Source: Gammaproteobacteria bacterium | GTDB lineage: Bacteria; Pseudomonadota; Gammaproteobacteria; Poriferisulfidales; Poriferisulfidaceae | Length of the DNA: 64,000 nucleotides | Reading direction: 5' to 3' | Assembly: GCA_026706895.1 (NCBI GenBank) | Contig: JAPOXW010000030.1 | Location: forward strand, 1 to 64,000 | Shown here: piece by piece, positions 27,821 through 38,480 of the stretch | How the letters are laid out: each line of letters starts with the position of its first letter | How positions within the stretch are numbered: position 1 is the first letter of the stretch | The notes under the pieces: model-generated | Database searches by the model: none | Told to the model about the DNA's origin: nothing | Seen by the model: only the letters and a program-made list of their open reading frames with translations | Position numbers and translations under genes: made by a program

Positions 27821-29560
27821 TTGAACACTCGGCCTCAACCCAAAATCACCCGCAGGAGCGCTTCTCCAGAAGCGCTGGATGCACTTCAGGCCCTGCCGCC
27901 GTTGCAACGGAGAGTGTTCGCCCAGCGCGGAATTACCGATCCGGACGAGCTCGAGTTATCGTTGCGGCGGTTGCATCCGGTCAGCGAGTTCCCGGCCTGC
28001 ATCCAGGCGGCAGAATTGCTATACTCCGTGATGCGCGAGGACGGACGAATTCTGTTGGTCGGCGATTACGACGCAGATGGTGCAACAGGCGTGGCTGTCG
28101 CCATACGCAGTTTGCATGCGATGGACTACAAACAAGTGGGTTACCTAGTCCCGGACCGTTTCCGGCACGGTTATGGATTTTGTCCGGAGTTGATGGAGGA
28201 AGTCGAGAAACAAAATCCCGCCCTGATCGTGACAGTCGACAATGGGATGTCGAGCCAGGCGGCAGTGGCAGAGGCCCGCAAGCGTAACATTCAGGTGCTG
28301 ATTACCGACCATCATCTCCCAAGCGACGATCTGCCCGAAGCTAATTGCATCGTCAACCCAAACAGCCCCCCCGACAGTTTTGCAAGCACGGCCCTTGCGG
28401 GTGTCGGAGTCATGTTTTACGTGATGCTGGCTTTACGCCAGCACTTGGAGAAGGAGGGCTGGTTCGCCCAAAAGGGCATCGACGCACCCAATATGGCCCA
28501 GTTTCTGGACTTGGTGGCGCTGGGCACAGTGGCCGATGTCGTGCCGCTGGATCGGAACAACCGAATTCTGGTGGAGCACGGGTTGCGGTGCATCCGGCAA
28601 GGCCGAGGGGCTCCCGGGATTGTTTCTCTCTTGCGCTACGGCAGACGTGACCCGAGGCAGGTCAGCAGCACGGATCTGGCATTCGTGGTGGCGCCGCGCA
28701 TCAATGCAGCCGGGAGAATGGAAGACATCGTGATCGGAATCCGGTGTCTCCTCGCAGAGGGCCGTGTCGAAGCCCACGATCTTGCCGAGCAGTTGAATCA
28801 GATCAACACCCGGCGGCGTGACGAGGAAGGGTCGATGCATGCCGAAGCGTTGCGCGAAGTCGAACAGCTGTCCCTTGAGACCGACAAGGCAATGAGTTTA
28901 TGCCTTTACCGGCCGAATTGGCACGAGGGTGTGGTGGGCATCATCGCATCGCGCATCAAGGAACGGTGTGGTTTGCCAACCATCGTGTTTGCCCGGAGTC
29001 AGGACAACCTCTTGAAAGGGTCCGGGCGCTCGGTTCCAGGCCTGAACCTCCGGGATGCGCTGGTCGATGTGGAGCAGGCGGAGCCAGGGCTGATGCGGCG
29101 CTACGGCGGCCACGCGATGGCGGTCGGGCTGACCTTGCATGAAAGCGGGCTGGAACGATTCCAGGCTGTACTGGAACAGGCGGTCTCGAAAGCTCTGGGC
29201 GGTGTGCGGCCAAGCCAGACTATTGAGACGGATGGCGAACTGGCCAGCGAGGAACTGACGCTTGAAAATGCAGAATTCGCCGTACTCGGCCACCCTTGGG
29301 GAAAGGATTTCCTGCCGCCGCTGTTCGAGGGCGAGTTCGAGGTCCAAGATCGCCGGACTTTCAAGGGTGCCCACACTCGGTTCCATCTCAATCCAATCGG
29401 ACATCCGGAACGCCGAATCAAGGCTATGGCGTTTTCTCACGACCGCTTCGACTGGGACCCGGAGAGTTCTCGGTTCAGGCTGGTGTATGAACTGAGCGTG
29501 GACGAGTACCAGGGGCATCGATCCTGCATGTTGAACATCCAACACATCGAGTCGCTTTAG
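27821..29560 (+). CDS. recJ: Single-stranded-DNA-specific exonuclease RecJ
   Basis: RecJ degrades single-stranded DNA 5' to 3' in RecF-pathway recombination and mismatch repair. DHH motifs are present: VGDYDADGATG, VDNGMSS, ITDHHLP and the C-terminal GSGRS loop of DHHA1. The start appears to be TTG at 27821, because no ATG or GTG lies at the right place and the family N-terminus follows at once. Length 579 residues. Confidence 0.96.
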   Translation: MNTRPQPKITRRSASPEALDALQALPPLQRRVFAQRGITDPDELELSLRRLHPVSEFPACIQAAELLYSVMREDGRILLVGDYDADGATGVAVAIRSLHAMDYKQVGYLVPDRFRHGYGFCPELMEEVEKQNPALIVTVDNGMSSQAAVAEARKRNIQVLITDHHLPSDDLPEANCIVNPNSPPDSFASTALAGVGVMFYVMLALRQHLEKEGWFAQKGIDAPNMAQFLDLVALGTVADVVPLDRNNRILVEHGLRCIRQGRGAPGIVSLLRYGRRDPRQVSSTDLAFVVAPRINAAGRMEDIVIGIRCLLAEGRVEAHDLAEQLNQINTRRRDEEGSMHAEALREVEQLSLETDKAMSLCLYRPNWHEGVVGIIASRIKERCGLPTIVFARSQDNLLKGSGRSVPGLNLRDALVDVEQAEPGLMRRYGGHAMAVGLTLHESGLERFQAVLEQAVSKALGGVRPSQTIETDGELASEELTLENAEFAVLGHPWGKDFLPPLFEGEFEVQDRRTFKGAHTRFHLNPIGHPERRIKAMAFSHDRFDWDPESSRFRLVYELSVDEYQGHRSCMLNIQHIESL

Positions 29561-29563
29561 CCC

Positions 29564-30181
29564 ATGCGCGGCATTCTCGGCGGAGTGTTCGACCCCATCC
29601 ATTTCGGGCATTACCGGCCTGCACTGGAACTGATGCCGATCCTGGGCCTGACGGAGATCCGCTTGATTCCCTGCGGCCGCCCGGTGCATCGCGTATCGCC
29701 GGAGGCTTCTGCGGAACACCGATGGAACATGGTGCAGCTGATCGCGGATGGCGTGAAAATGGTCGCGGATGACCGGGAACTGAAGAGTCCGGAGCCGTCC
29801 TACACCTATAACACGCTGTGTTCCCTCAAGGACGAGGATCCAGCTCCTTTATGCCTTCTGGTCGGGGCTGACGCGTTGCAGGGGCTCCCGTCCTGGCATC
29901 GCGCCGAGGAACTGATCCAGTTGTGCCATGTGGCCGCCGTTGCGCGGCCGGGAAGCGAATTGGAGCAGTCTCTGCCGGATTCGTGGCGTTCGCGTTGTAC
30001 CCAAGACCCCGAAACCCTGCGGCAATCGCCCTGTGGTAGGATTTATCTACACCAAGGGACCTTGTACGATTTTTCGTCCACCCAGATCCGCGATCTCATC
30101 CGTGCCGGCACGCCGCCGAGTTATTGTGTTCCAGGCCCCGTATGGGCCTACATTCGCCACCATCGCCTGTATCTAGACTAG
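29564..30181 (+). CDS. nadD: Nicotinate-nucleotide adenylyltransferase
   Basis: NadD joins nicotinate mononucleotide and ATP to make deamido-NAD. The nucleotidyltransferase motif GGVFDPIHFGHYRPA is at residues 5-19 and the SSTQIRD motif near the C-terminus. Length 205 residues. It starts 3 nt after the recJ stop and is followed by rsfS, a common pairing. Confidence 0.97.
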   Translation: MRGILGGVFDPIHFGHYRPALELMPILGLTEIRLIPCGRPVHRVSPEASAEHRWNMVQLIADGVKMVADDRELKSPEPSYTYNTLCSLKDEDPAPLCLLVGADALQGLPSWHRAEELIQLCHVAAVARPGSELEQSLPDSWRSRCTQDPETLRQSPCGRIYLHQGTLYDFSSTQIRDLIRAGTPPSYCVPGPVWAYIRHHRLYLD

Positions 30182-30210
30182 GCCGAGTGCTGCTGGAGAC
30201 TGATTCCCGA

Positions 30211-30558
30211 ATGGAAGCCGATGCACTCAAGCAATTGGTGATCGATGCATTGGAGGACATGAAAGCCGAAGAGATGACGGTGCTGGATGTTCGGGACAAG
30301 ACAACAATAACAATCTACATGGTCGTCGCAAGCGGGCGTTCCGACCGGCACGTGCGCAGCATCGCGGACCGGATTGTGGAGAGAGTGCGCGAAGCCCGCA
30401 TGGGCCGGGTTTCCGAGGAAAGCAGCCGCGATTGGGTCTTATTGGATGCGGGAGACGTCGTTGTGCACGTCATGCTGCCGGAAACTCGTCAGTTGTATGC
30501 CTTGGAAAAACTTTGGTCGGTTCCACCGGCTGAAGTGCGCGCCAGCGCCGGTCAATGA
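30211..30558 (+). CDS. rsfS: Ribosomal silencing factor RsfS
   Basis: RsfS binds L14 and blocks subunit joining during starvation. Core features are LDVRDKTTITIYMVVASGRSDRHVRSIAD and the WVLLDAGDVVVHVM strand region. I chose ATG 30211 (MEADALKQLV); a GTG at 30187 would add 8 residues and has a weaker upstream site. Length 115 residues. It overlaps maf by 4 nt. Confidence 0.93.
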   Translation: MEADALKQLVIDALEDMKAEEMTVLDVRDKTTITIYMVVASGRSDRHVRSIADRIVERVREARMGRVSEESSRDWVLLDAGDVVVHVMLPETRQLYALEKLWSVPPAEVRASAGQ

Positions 30559-31145
30559 GTCGCTTGATTCTGGCTTCGGCTTCGCCGAGGCGAGCCGAGT
30601 TGCTTCGCATGGCAGGAATCGATTTTGAGCCGCATCCGGTTTCGATCGATGAATCGCCCTGTTCGGGGGAAACCGGTGTCGAGTTGGTAGTACGGTTGGC
30701 GCAAAGCAAGGCTGAAGCTTGTCTGCAGAAACATCCCGAGGCGGTGGTGCTGGCAGCGGATACCGTGGTTTTATGCCGGGGAGAGCCCCGGGGCAAGCCC
30801 AGGGATTACGAGGATTATGCGGCGATGATGGAGGCATTCAGCGATGCTTCTCATGATGTGGTTAGCGGTGTCTGTGTCGCTTCGGAAGGCCAACAGAAAG
30901 TTTTTCACTGCGTGACCACGGTCGTGTTTGGCCGTCTGTCTTCAGCTTGGATCAAGGCGTATTGGGAAAGTGGCGAACCAAAAGACAAGGCAGGGGGTTA
31001 CGCAGCGCAGGGCCAAGCGGGAAGCCGGATACGAGAAATTCGGGGCAGTTATACCAACGTAGTCGGGTTGCCGTTGTACGAGACTTGCTCCGCATTGTCG
31101 GAATTCGGAATCATGGCGAATCCAGAGGGATTCCCGGCGCAGTAG
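30555..31145 (+). CDS. maf: Maf-family nucleoside triphosphate pyrophosphatase
   Basis: A Maf protein hydrolyses dTTP/UTP or modified nucleotides (YhdE-type). The signature LILASASPRRAELLRMAG begins at residue 4. VVLAADTVV and GGYAAQGQAGSRI-like segments complete the active site. Length 196 residues. The order maf-(rng)-yhdP is conserved in gammaproteobacteria; here rng is absent between them. Confidence 0.95.
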   Translation: MSRLILASASPRRAELLRMAGIDFEPHPVSIDESPCSGETGVELVVRLAQSKAEACLQKHPEAVVLAADTVVLCRGEPRGKPRDYEDYAAMMEAFSDASHDVVSGVCVASEGQQKVFHCVTTVVFGRLSSAWIKAYWESGEPKDKAGGYAAQGQAGSRIREIRGSYTNVVGLPLYETCSALSEFGIMANPEGFPAQ

Positions 31146-31253
31146 TTTCGTTTCGATTCTCTTACAATACGAAGGTTTGCCGGCCGCCCATACATCCGAG
31201 CGCGCCGGAAATCGAGTCTGCGCACCGAATCAATCAACCCGCCCGCATCATCC

Positions 31254-34200
31254 ATGAATAAACTCGGCGGCTATCTAGGTCTGGCGCTGACAGCGGCCGT
31301 GGGCGTGCTGGCCTTGATTTCGACGGCGTTGCGTGTCGTCTTGCTGACGCTGGATGATGTCCACCCTTATTTAAGCCACTGGGCTTCCGAAGCTTTCGAA
31401 GTGCAGATGGAGATTGGGCAGGCTGTCAGCGAGTGGCGGGGAGTCTATCCCTCCATCATCCTGGATGACGTGACGGTCAAATTTGATGATGCGGAAGCCG
31501 AACATCATTTCGGCCAAGTAGCGTTCAATCTCGACCTGCTCAAAAGCTTGTTTTCCCTGTCTCTGATTCCGGAGCAAATCTCCGTGAGCGGCGGCGCCAT
31601 TCGGCTGCAACGCCTGCAAGACGGGCAGTGGGGGTTGGAAGGGATGCCGATGGGACAGCTTGGTCCAAGCCTGGATTTTCCTGTTGATCGCATCCACCTG
31701 CGGAAGGTCGCGACAGTGTTATTCGACCAGAAGACCGACAATCGGCTGGATCTGGGCGAGGTGGATATGGACATGGCCTTTGGCCTGTGGGGCCTCGAAG
31801 TATTGGTGCGAAATCGAACGAAGGAATCAAGCGGCTTAGGCTTCGAACTGCAGGCGGAATTCAACTCCATGAACTCAGGAAACGGGACAATCCGGCTTGA
31901 ACGCATGCGGTTGGCAGAGTTGCTGCTTTGGCTTCCAGAGAATGCACTGCCGCTGGCGCAGCGGTTGCCGACAGACGCACGCTTGCGGATCGAAGCGCAG
32001 TTGGTTTGGGAGACCGATGTTCCGCAGTTGGCCGGGGTATGGGTTGAATTGGAGCGGCCACATTCTGAAGGAGCGGATTGGCAGAGATTGGCGGCAGCAC
32101 TCAAATGGCGGACTCTGGAAGAAGGTTACGCGGTTGCGTTGGAACAACTGGAACTGGATCAGCATGAGGTTGCGGACGGGGTATACATCGAACATGGCGA
32201 AAAATTCACCCGCGGTTATCTGACTTCGCTGGACATCAAACGCGCGAGGCGAGTCGCCGGGGTGGCCGGGTATCGGATGGAGGATTTCCTTCCCGGCAGC
32301 ATTACATCCGGGACTCTTTCCCGGTTGATTGGAGAGATCAATTGGGGAGACCCGCTCCGCTACCGCATCCATGCAGGAATGGAGGGCCTCGAAATTTCGA
32401 TGCCAGAACAAGATTTTCGAGTGACGGGCCTTGACGGCACGGTGGATGGGTCCGAACAGGGTATCCGCCTCAGCCTAGATTCGAAAGACTCGACGATTTC
32501 CTACGCACCGTGGCATCTGGACGAATTTCGGCCTGGCTTGGCGAAATTCCAACTGGACTGGTGGCCGGCCGAAGACTGTTGCGCGTTTAGGCTGACAGAT
32601 CTTCAGATATCGAGCCCCGCCCTGCAATTCCGCGGCGATATTTCGATGGGGGCTGGAGAACTGCGCAAGCTCCGTGCAGATCTTGATATCGAACATGCGG
32701 ATTTGGCTGTCGTGTCGCAATGGGTGCCTCCTGGTCTGCTGCTGGAAGCCGATGACCGATGGATTCGGTCGGCATTCAAGACGGGTCGCCTAAGCGATGC
32801 GCATTTACGTTTGACCGGGCCGCTGTCGCCCGACATGCTTGCGGCAGCTGATTCGGAATTGACGCTGGATGGCAACCTGCATGAAGTCGATCTGGACTAT
32901 GAACCGGGATTGCCGATTTTCGAAGGCATCAATGGGGAGGTTTTTCTCGACAAGACATCGCTGCATCTCATCGTTCGCGATGCAAAAATCAAGAAGTCCA
33001 GCATCAGCCATGCAGCGCTCTGGATTGATGACCTGAGCCTGATGGACATGCATTCAAGCAGTGTCGTGAACGGGCCGGTGAGCGATATCCCGGAATTTCT
33101 TGAGCAGATCGAGTGGATGGCGCCGATGTTCAACCAAGTTCTTAAGTTCGGGGGACATTCAATACTGGATTTCCAGCTGAATCTTCCGTTGGACAACCGC
33201 TTGGATCATGATCCCGCGTTGAAAGGGACCCTGAAGCTTTCCGGCAACCGGCTTGACATTACGGCCAACGATGTCCGGCTGGACGCGATCAAAGGGAACC
33301 TGGAATACGGGAATGAGGCGTTGGTCGGCTCCTTGGATGCCCAGTTTGCGGGGCGCCCTGCTCGTATTGGACTAGCGACGGCTTCGACAGGAGATTTACA
33401 GATCAAGATGCAGGCATCTGCATCGATCACGGATTACATGCCGCGAGAGATTCGACCGACTTTCTCTTGGCTTGAAGGGCACTCTGCCTGGAATCTCGAA
33501 ATACTACTGCCTGGCGTGGCAGAAAAATCCCGCCAAAAGAATCTGACTGTGCGGGCAAGCAGCGACTTTCGCGGAATCTCGATCGATTTGCCGGAGCCTC
33601 TGGGCAAGATGGCGAAAAGTGTGCAGCCGATCCAGATAAGGGTAGATATTGAATTTGATGGAAGGGGGGCCTTCACGGTCAAATATGTGGATCGGGCACG
33701 CGCACGGATAAAAGTGACTCCTGAAGGAGGGGTGAGTGGAACCGTGAATCTGGGATCGGAAATGCCGCCCCCGCGTTCGGATTCCAAATTAATTTTGACG
33801 GGAAGTCTGCCGGAAACCAGTTTGCAGGACTGGATCGACTGGAGAGAACAGCGCACCGGGTCGGAAGGCCTCTGGCCGAGAATCGAGGGCTTGGAACTGG
33901 GCCTTCTGAAAGTCGGCAGTTTTGAAATTCACGATGCGGAAGTGTCGGCAGAATTCGCCGAGGAATTTGATCGATTTGCCATTGATGCGCCGATCATGCA
34001 AGGCGTGGTCGATTTTCCTAAAGAGGAAGGAAAACAGGCCAAGGGAGCTTTTAACTGGCTACGTTTTTCTGAGCCACACTTGGAAACCGTGGCGGATGTG
34101 GAAAGTACGGACCTCAATCCTCAGAGCATTCCGCCTCTGGATCTTAAATTTAAATTGCTGCACATCGGACCCTATGAAATGCATGACGCAGTGCTTGTAA

Positions 34201-34955
34201 CCTCTCCGGGCGACCGACGGCTCACCATCGACAAGCTACAGGCGAAATCCCATAAATTCAATATGGATTTGAAGGGGTACTGGAAGCTGGAAAACGGCAA
34301 GCCTCTTACTCAGCTTGAAGGCAAAGCCCATACGGGCGATTTGCATGAAACATTGAATCACTGGTCGGTCGGCAACCCTTTGCGCAAGGGTGTGATCGAT
34401 ATGAATGTGGCCCTCCAGTGGCCCGGAGCCCCTCAGGACTACGAGTTCAAGAACCTTCAGGGCAAGATCGATATAAAAGGGAAAGACGGACGAATTCGGA
34501 ATGTGGCCCCGGAACTGGCCCGCATTTTGGCGTTGCTGAATCTTGAAATGATTTTCAAACGCCTGTCGCTGGATTTCGACGACGTGGTCCGGGGCGGGTT
34601 CACCTATGAGACTGCCGAGGGAGAATTCGCTTTCCTGCAGGGCAACCTGAATACCAGCGAATTCCGTATCATCGGCCCATCGGCACAGTTCCTGATCATT
34701 GGCCGCATCGGAGTCGAGAACGAAGATTACGATCTGACAGTGGTTGCCACGCCTGAAACCAGCGCGCTGCTACCGGTGCTCGGCGCGGTTGGAGGGCCGC
34801 TGGGGGTTGCCGGGGTCTATGTCGGCAACAAGGTGTTGGAGTGGCTCGGCCTTGGCATCGACGATGCGACGGCGGTCACCTACAAGGTCACTGGGCCTTG
34901 GTCGGATCCGATCATCGAAGAAGTTTTGGAAGCCGAGTCAGGCTTGGAAGAATGA
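31254..34955 (+). CDS. yhdP: YhdP-family AsmA-like envelope protein
   Basis: A very large (1233-residue) AsmA-like protein anchored by one N-terminal helix (about residues 7-33) with a long periplasmic beta-groove. YhdP takes part in phospholipid transport to the outer membrane in E. coli. The N-terminus and the C-terminal AsmA-type domain (LEMIFKRLSLDFDDVVRGGFTYE near residue 1100) are typical. It converges with rne, whose stop lies 1 nt away. Confidence 0.93.
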   Translation: MNKLGGYLGLALTAAVGVLALISTALRVVLLTLDDVHPYLSHWASEAFEVQMEIGQAVSEWRGVYPSIILDDVTVKFDDAEAEHHFGQVAFNLDLLKSLFSLSLIPEQISVSGGAIRLQRLQDGQWGLEGMPMGQLGPSLDFPVDRIHLRKVATVLFDQKTDNRLDLGEVDMDMAFGLWGLEVLVRNRTKESSGLGFELQAEFNSMNSGNGTIRLERMRLAELLLWLPENALPLAQRLPTDARLRIEAQLVWETDVPQLAGVWVELERPHSEGADWQRLAAALKWRTLEEGYAVALEQLELDQHEVADGVYIEHGEKFTRGYLTSLDIKRARRVAGVAGYRMEDFLPGSITSGTLSRLIGEINWGDPLRYRIHAGMEGLEISMPEQDFRVTGLDGTVDGSEQGIRLSLDSKDSTISYAPWHLDEFRPGLAKFQLDWWPAEDCCAFRLTDLQISSPALQFRGDISMGAGELRKLRADLDIEHADLAVVSQWVPPGLLLEADDRWIRSAFKTGRLSDAHLRLTGPLSPDMLAAADSELTLDGNLHEVDLDYEPGLPIFEGINGEVFLDKTSLHLIVRDAKIKKSSISHAALWIDDLSLMDMHSSSVVNGPVSDIPEFLEQIEWMAPMFNQVLKFGGHSILDFQLNLPLDNRLDHDPALKGTLKLSGNRLDITANDVRLDAIKGNLEYGNEALVGSLDAQFAGRPARIGLATASTGDLQIKMQASASITDYMPREIRPTFSWLEGHSAWNLEILLPGVAEKSRQKNLTVRASSDFRGISIDLPEPLGKMAKSVQPIQIRVDIEFDGRGAFTVKYVDRARARIKVTPEGGVSGTVNLGSEMPPPRSDSKLILTGSLPETSLQDWIDWREQRTGSEGLWPRIEGLELGLLKVGSFEIHDAEVSAEFAEEFDRFAIDAPIMQGVVDFPKEEGKQAKGAFNWLRFSEPHLETVADVESTDLNPQSIPPLDLKFKLLHIGPYEMHDAVLVTSPGDRRLTIDKLQAKSHKFNMDLKGYWKLENGKPLTQLEGKAHTGDLHETLNHWSVGNPLRKGVIDMNVALQWPGAPQDYEFKNLQGKIDIKGKDGRIRNVAPELARILALLNLEMIFKRLSLDFDDVVRGGFTYETAEGEFAFLQGNLNTSEFRIIGPSAQFLIIGRIGVENEDYDLTVVATPETSALLPVLGAVGGPLGVAGVYVGNKVLEWLGLGIDDATAVTYKVTGPWSDPIIEEVLEAESGLEE

Positions 34956-34956
34956 G

Positions 34957-36984
34957 TCACTCTCCGGCAGGGGGTCTCTCCACAGGAGGTGGCGATGACG
35001 CCTTAGGAGTGGTCGGAGACTTTGCCTCAGATTTGGATGTTCCCTGAGGCGGCGTGCCGCCGTTGGAACCAGTGCCAGCAGATTCGGTTGTGGCAGCGCG
35101 CCTGCGGTTGCGTCCTCCTCTTCGGCCACGCCGGCGTCGGCGCGGTTGGCCGCTGCCCTGCCCGGAATTGTCTCCAGAAGCACGTTGTTCTCGTTGAGTT
35201 TGCTGGCCGGCCCCGTGGCGTCGCCGAGAGCGGCGTCGTCGGCGATCCGATTCGGATTGCCTGGATCTTTCCGAGGGGCTCGGCTCGGTTTTCGTTTCTA
35301 CGGGGAGTGGGGCGCTAGGACTCGAGAATAAGTTGAAAAGCCGGCGAAGCCCACGTGTCAGGCCTTTGTTGTTCGGAGAATCGGTGATGTGTTCCGCCAC
35401 ATCAATGACCGGACGCTCCCGGCGTCTGCGCTGACTTGAGGCAGATTTGGGGGTGCGGGATTTTTCCGATTCGGCCGGTTTGTGAGTCATCGAAGACTGG
35501 TAATCGAAGTGGCGCGGCGCCTCTGGATCATCTTCCCGATAGCGGTGAACGCGGTAATGTGGGGTCTCCAACCCTGGGGTTGGAAGCAAACGAACGTGGG
35601 GGCCGTGCCGCTGAGTAATTTTCTCGATGCTGTCACGCTTCTCGTTGAGCAGGTAGGCAGTGACTTCTATGGGAAGTTCTGTCACCACTATTCCCGTGTT
35701 CTCCTTCATCGCTTCTTCTTCGATCAGGCGGAGAATGGCGAGAGACAAGGATTGGATGGTTCGGATCGTGCCATGGCCATCGCAGCGGGGACAGGTGATC
35801 TGAGTAAATTCCCCGAGAGCCGGGCGTAGCCGCTGCCTGGACAGTTCTAAAAGCCCAAAGCGGGAGATGCGGCCGATCTGGACCCGTGCCCGATCTAGCC
35901 GGGTGCGTTCCCGAAATTCGTTCTCTACTTTTTTCTGGTTAGAGGAGCTGACCATATCAATGAAATCAATCACGATCAGGCCGCCAAGGTCGCGCAACCG
36001 CAGTTGGCGTGCGATTTCTCTGGCCGCTTCCAGGTTCGTGTTCAAGGCGGTGGTTTCGATGTCGCCGCTTTTGGTGGCACGCGCCGAATTAATATCAATC
36101 GAAACCAGCGCTTCAGTGTGATCGATCGCGATCGTGCCGCCGGACGGCAGGTCGATCATTCGATTGTGCGCGGACTCGATCTGGCTTTCGATCTGGTAAT
36201 GACTGAACAGAGGAACAGTTTCTTTATACAGCTTGATGTTCTTTCGGTATTGTGGAGCCATTCGTTCGACGAACTTGCTGGCTTCCTCGTAAGTCTCTTC
36301 GTCATCGATCAGGACTTCGCCGATGTCGTCGCGGAGGTTGTCCCGCAATGCGCGGACAACGGCATCATTGTCGCTGTAGATGAGGAAGGGTGCAGACTTT
36401 TTGGCGGCTTCCTGGATTGCCTCCCACAGTCGGACCTGGTTGTCGAGATCCCACTGAAGTTCCTCAGTGCTGTGGCCGATGCCAGCGGTTCGGATGATAA
36501 CCCCGGCTCCTTCAACCGGAGTCAGTTGGGAGACGAGCTTCTGGAGTTCGTCACGGTCTTCGCCTTCGATTTGTCTCGAGATTCCACTGGCGCGCGAGTT
36601 GTTCGGCGTCAGCACCAGGTAGCGGCCGGGCAGGCTGGGATACGTGGTCAGCGCGGCACCCTTGTTGCCACGCTCGTCCTGGGAGACTTGGACGATCAAT
36701 TCCTGGCCGTTGTTTACGGCCTCGCGGATCGAAGCCGCATTTCGGCTCTTGAAGTAATTCGGGGCAATTTCCCGAAATGGGAGAAATCCGTGGCGCGGTG
36801 CGCCGTAATCCACAAATGCCGCTTCAAGGCTAGGCTCGATGCGAACGATTTTTGCTTTGTAGATATTCGATTTCTTTTGCTTGTTCCCCGTTAGCTCAAT
36901 GTCGAGATCGTACAGCTCTTGGCCATCGACCATGGCCACGCGCAGTTCTTCCTGCTGCGTGGCGTTTACAAGAATTCGTTTCAT
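34957..36984 (-). CDS. rne: Ribonuclease E
   Basis: RNase E is the main endonuclease of mRNA decay and rRNA/tRNA processing. It starts [22 protein letters not shown] and has an S1 domain (about residues 37-120), catalytic aspartates in VSIDINSA and VIDFIDM, and the zinc-link CPRCDGHG. The 675-residue length leaves only about 160 residues after the catalytic core: Arg-rich and low-complexity, without the long degradosome scaffold of E. coli RNase E. AAGGA precedes the ATG. Confidence 0.95.
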   Translation of the reverse strand: MKRILVNATQQEELRVAMVDGQELYDLDIELTGNKQKKSNIYKAKIVRIEPSLEAAFVDYGAPRHGFLPFREIAPNYFKSRNAASIREAVNNGQELIVQVSQDERGNKGAALTTYPSLPGRYLVLTPNNSRASGISRQIEGEDRDELQKLVSQLTPVEGAGVIIRTAGIGHSTEELQWDLDNQVRLWEAIQEAAKKSAPFLIYSDNDAVVRALRDNLRDDIGEVLIDDEETYEEASKFVERMAPQYRKNIKLYKETVPLFSHYQIESQIESAHNRMIDLPSGGTIAIDHTEALVSIDINSARATKSGDIETTALNTNLEAAREIARQLRLRDLGGLIVIDFIDMVSSSNQKKVENEFRERTRLDRARVQIGRISRFGLLELSRQRLRPALGEFTQITCPRCDGHGTIRTIQSLSLAILRLIEEEAMKENTGIVVTELPIEVTAYLLNEKRDSIEKITQRHGPHVRLLPTPGLETPHYRVHRYREDDPEAPRHFDYQSSMTHKPAESEKSRTPKSASSQRRRRERPVIDVAEHITDSPNNKGLTRGLRRLFNLFSSPSAPLPVETKTEPSPSERSRQSESDRRRRRSRRRHGAGQQTQREQRASGDNSGQGSGQPRRRRRGRRGGRNRRRAATTESAGTGSNGGTPPQGTSKSEAKSPTTPKASSPPPVERPPAGE

Positions 36985-37524
36985 GATGATCCTTCAACGG
37001 TTGCAGAACACCCGCCATGCAGTCGAGAGCATTGGGCCATGCGGCGCGCGCATCAAGATGTGATTCGCAGATACTTGGATTCATATCTCTTGTTCGCGTA
37101 TAGCGCTCATGCAGGGCAGGCGGCAAAAAGTCTTTCGGCTGGGTCCGGTTTGCGATGATGGTCGGTAACAATCACGGAGACTTCTTGCTGTGACTCGTTC
37201 AAAAGGCCCAGAATCCCGGCGCATGCGCGCTTCGGTCCGTGGCCTCAATGTTCACAGTATACAACAGATAGTTCCCGAATCGTTTCGGCAGCATGGGACA
37301 ACCTTTCAACGGAATAGATCGGCTTTTCATGCAAGACATTGAAATATATGATATTTGTAGACTCAATGAAGCTGCGAAAAGCCAGTATGCGTGGCGGTCA
37401 TTACTAGTTTTTCACCGCTCACGACCAAGTGGCACGATTATGGCCAGAACAAGCAACCAACTTGCTTCATACGCTTGCACCATTGAGCGGTGTCGATTCC
37501 AACGAGGGTATTATTCAGCCATTC
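36985..37524. other. Long intergenic region, probable rne leader
   Basis: No gene is supported in these 540 bases; the frames here have no family resemblance and poor codon use. The part next to rne is probably its 5' untranslated region. RNase E messages usually carry a long, structured, autoregulatory leader. A TATACT-like -10 box on the minus strand (37256-37261) would give a leader of about 265 nt, but its -35 box is poor. Confidence 0.4.
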
Positions 37525-37553
37525 TTGGCTTTTTTCTGACACAGTCATACGAT
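37525..37553 (+). promoter_or_regulatory. Candidate promoter of the YkgJ-family gene
   Basis: TTGGCT (37525-37530), a 17-nt spacer and TACGAT (37548-37553). Transcription would begin near 37560, which favours the ATG at 37584 over the GTG at 37566 as translation start. Confidence 0.4.
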
Positions 37554-37583
37554 AAAATGCGCTAAGTGGCTCTCACGCTTTTC

Positions 37584-38480
37584 ATGAGTTCCCTCGCGAA
37601 GTCTGCAACGCCTCCTCAGGTTTCTCCCATCCAGCCAGTGGAGTTGAAGCTCGACAGTGTTTTCCAGTTCCGTTGCCACAAAGATATCGCCTGTTTCAAT
37701 GCATGTTGCCGAAACATTGATCTGCAGCTTACTCCGTACGACATCCTGCAACTGAAGAACCGTTTGGGCCTGACTTCCAGCGAATTCGTCGCACGCTACA
37801 CCGTGCCGTTCGAGATGGATGCCCACGGCATGCCCGGGCTGAAAATGACGACCAAGCCGGGCACCTCGGAGTGCATCCACCTGACCGAGGAAGGGTGCGG
37901 CGTCTACGAAGACCGCCCGGCCGCCTGCCGCTATTACGCCTTGGGCAACGTCGCGGTGCGGAAAAAAGATGCCGGGGAAATTGAGGATGCCTACTTTGTC
38001 GTGCGCGAAACACATTGTCTGGGACATGAGGAACCGCACGAGCAAAGCGTGGCGGAATATCGGGTTGAGCAGAGTTTGGACAAATATGACGAGATGAACA
38101 GCCATTGGCGCAGGCTGATTCTGAAAAAGCGTTCGGCAGGCCCCACGGTGGGCTCGCCGTCGGAACGAAGCCTGCAACTGTTCGATATGTGCAGTTACGA
38201 TCTGGATAGCTTCCGCGAATTTGTACAGAACTCGAAATTCAAGGAAATCGTGGATCTGCCGCCGGAACAGGAACAGGAACTGATGGGCAATGAGGAAGGT
38301 TTGCTCAAGTTTGCCATGAGTTTTCTGGAGCAGGTGCTGTTCGGCATCGGTTCGGTGAAGGTAAGGCTTGGTGCTCGGGAGAAACGGATCAGGGAACGCC
38401 AGGCAGTTTGGGCTCAGCGTCGGCAGCAGCAGGTCACGAAACACAAGGCAGACCTCCAAAAGCAGCAGTATGGGGAGTAA
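37584..38480 (+). CDS. YkgJ-family cysteine-cluster protein
   Basis: A 298-residue cytosolic protein with the Cys pattern of the YkgJ family: CHKDIACFNACC near the start and ECIHLTEEGCGVYEDRPAACR around residue 100. These cysteines probably bind zinc or an iron-sulfur cluster; the family's function is unsettled. The C-terminus is basic and helical (REKRIRERQ...). The next gene overlaps by 11 nt. Confidence 0.85.
   Translation: MSSLAKSATPPQVSPIQPVELKLDSVFQFRCHKDIACFNACCRNIDLQLTPYDILQLKNRLGLTSSEFVARYTVPFEMDAHGMPGLKMTTKPGTSECIHLTEEGCGVYEDRPAACRYYALGNVAVRKKDAGEIEDAYFVVRETHCLGHEEPHEQSVAEYRVEQSLDKYDEMNSHWRRLILKKRSAGPTVGSPSERSLQLFDMCSYDLDSFREFVQNSKFKEIVDLPPEQEQELMGNEEGLLKFAMSFLEQVLFGIGSVKVRLGAREKRIRERQAVWAQRRQQQVTKHKADLQKQQYGE

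Noticed and set aside
37293-37565. 90-residue plus-strand frame upstream of the YkgJ-like gene
   Set aside because: No ribosome site, no family resemblance, and it runs through the predicted promoter.
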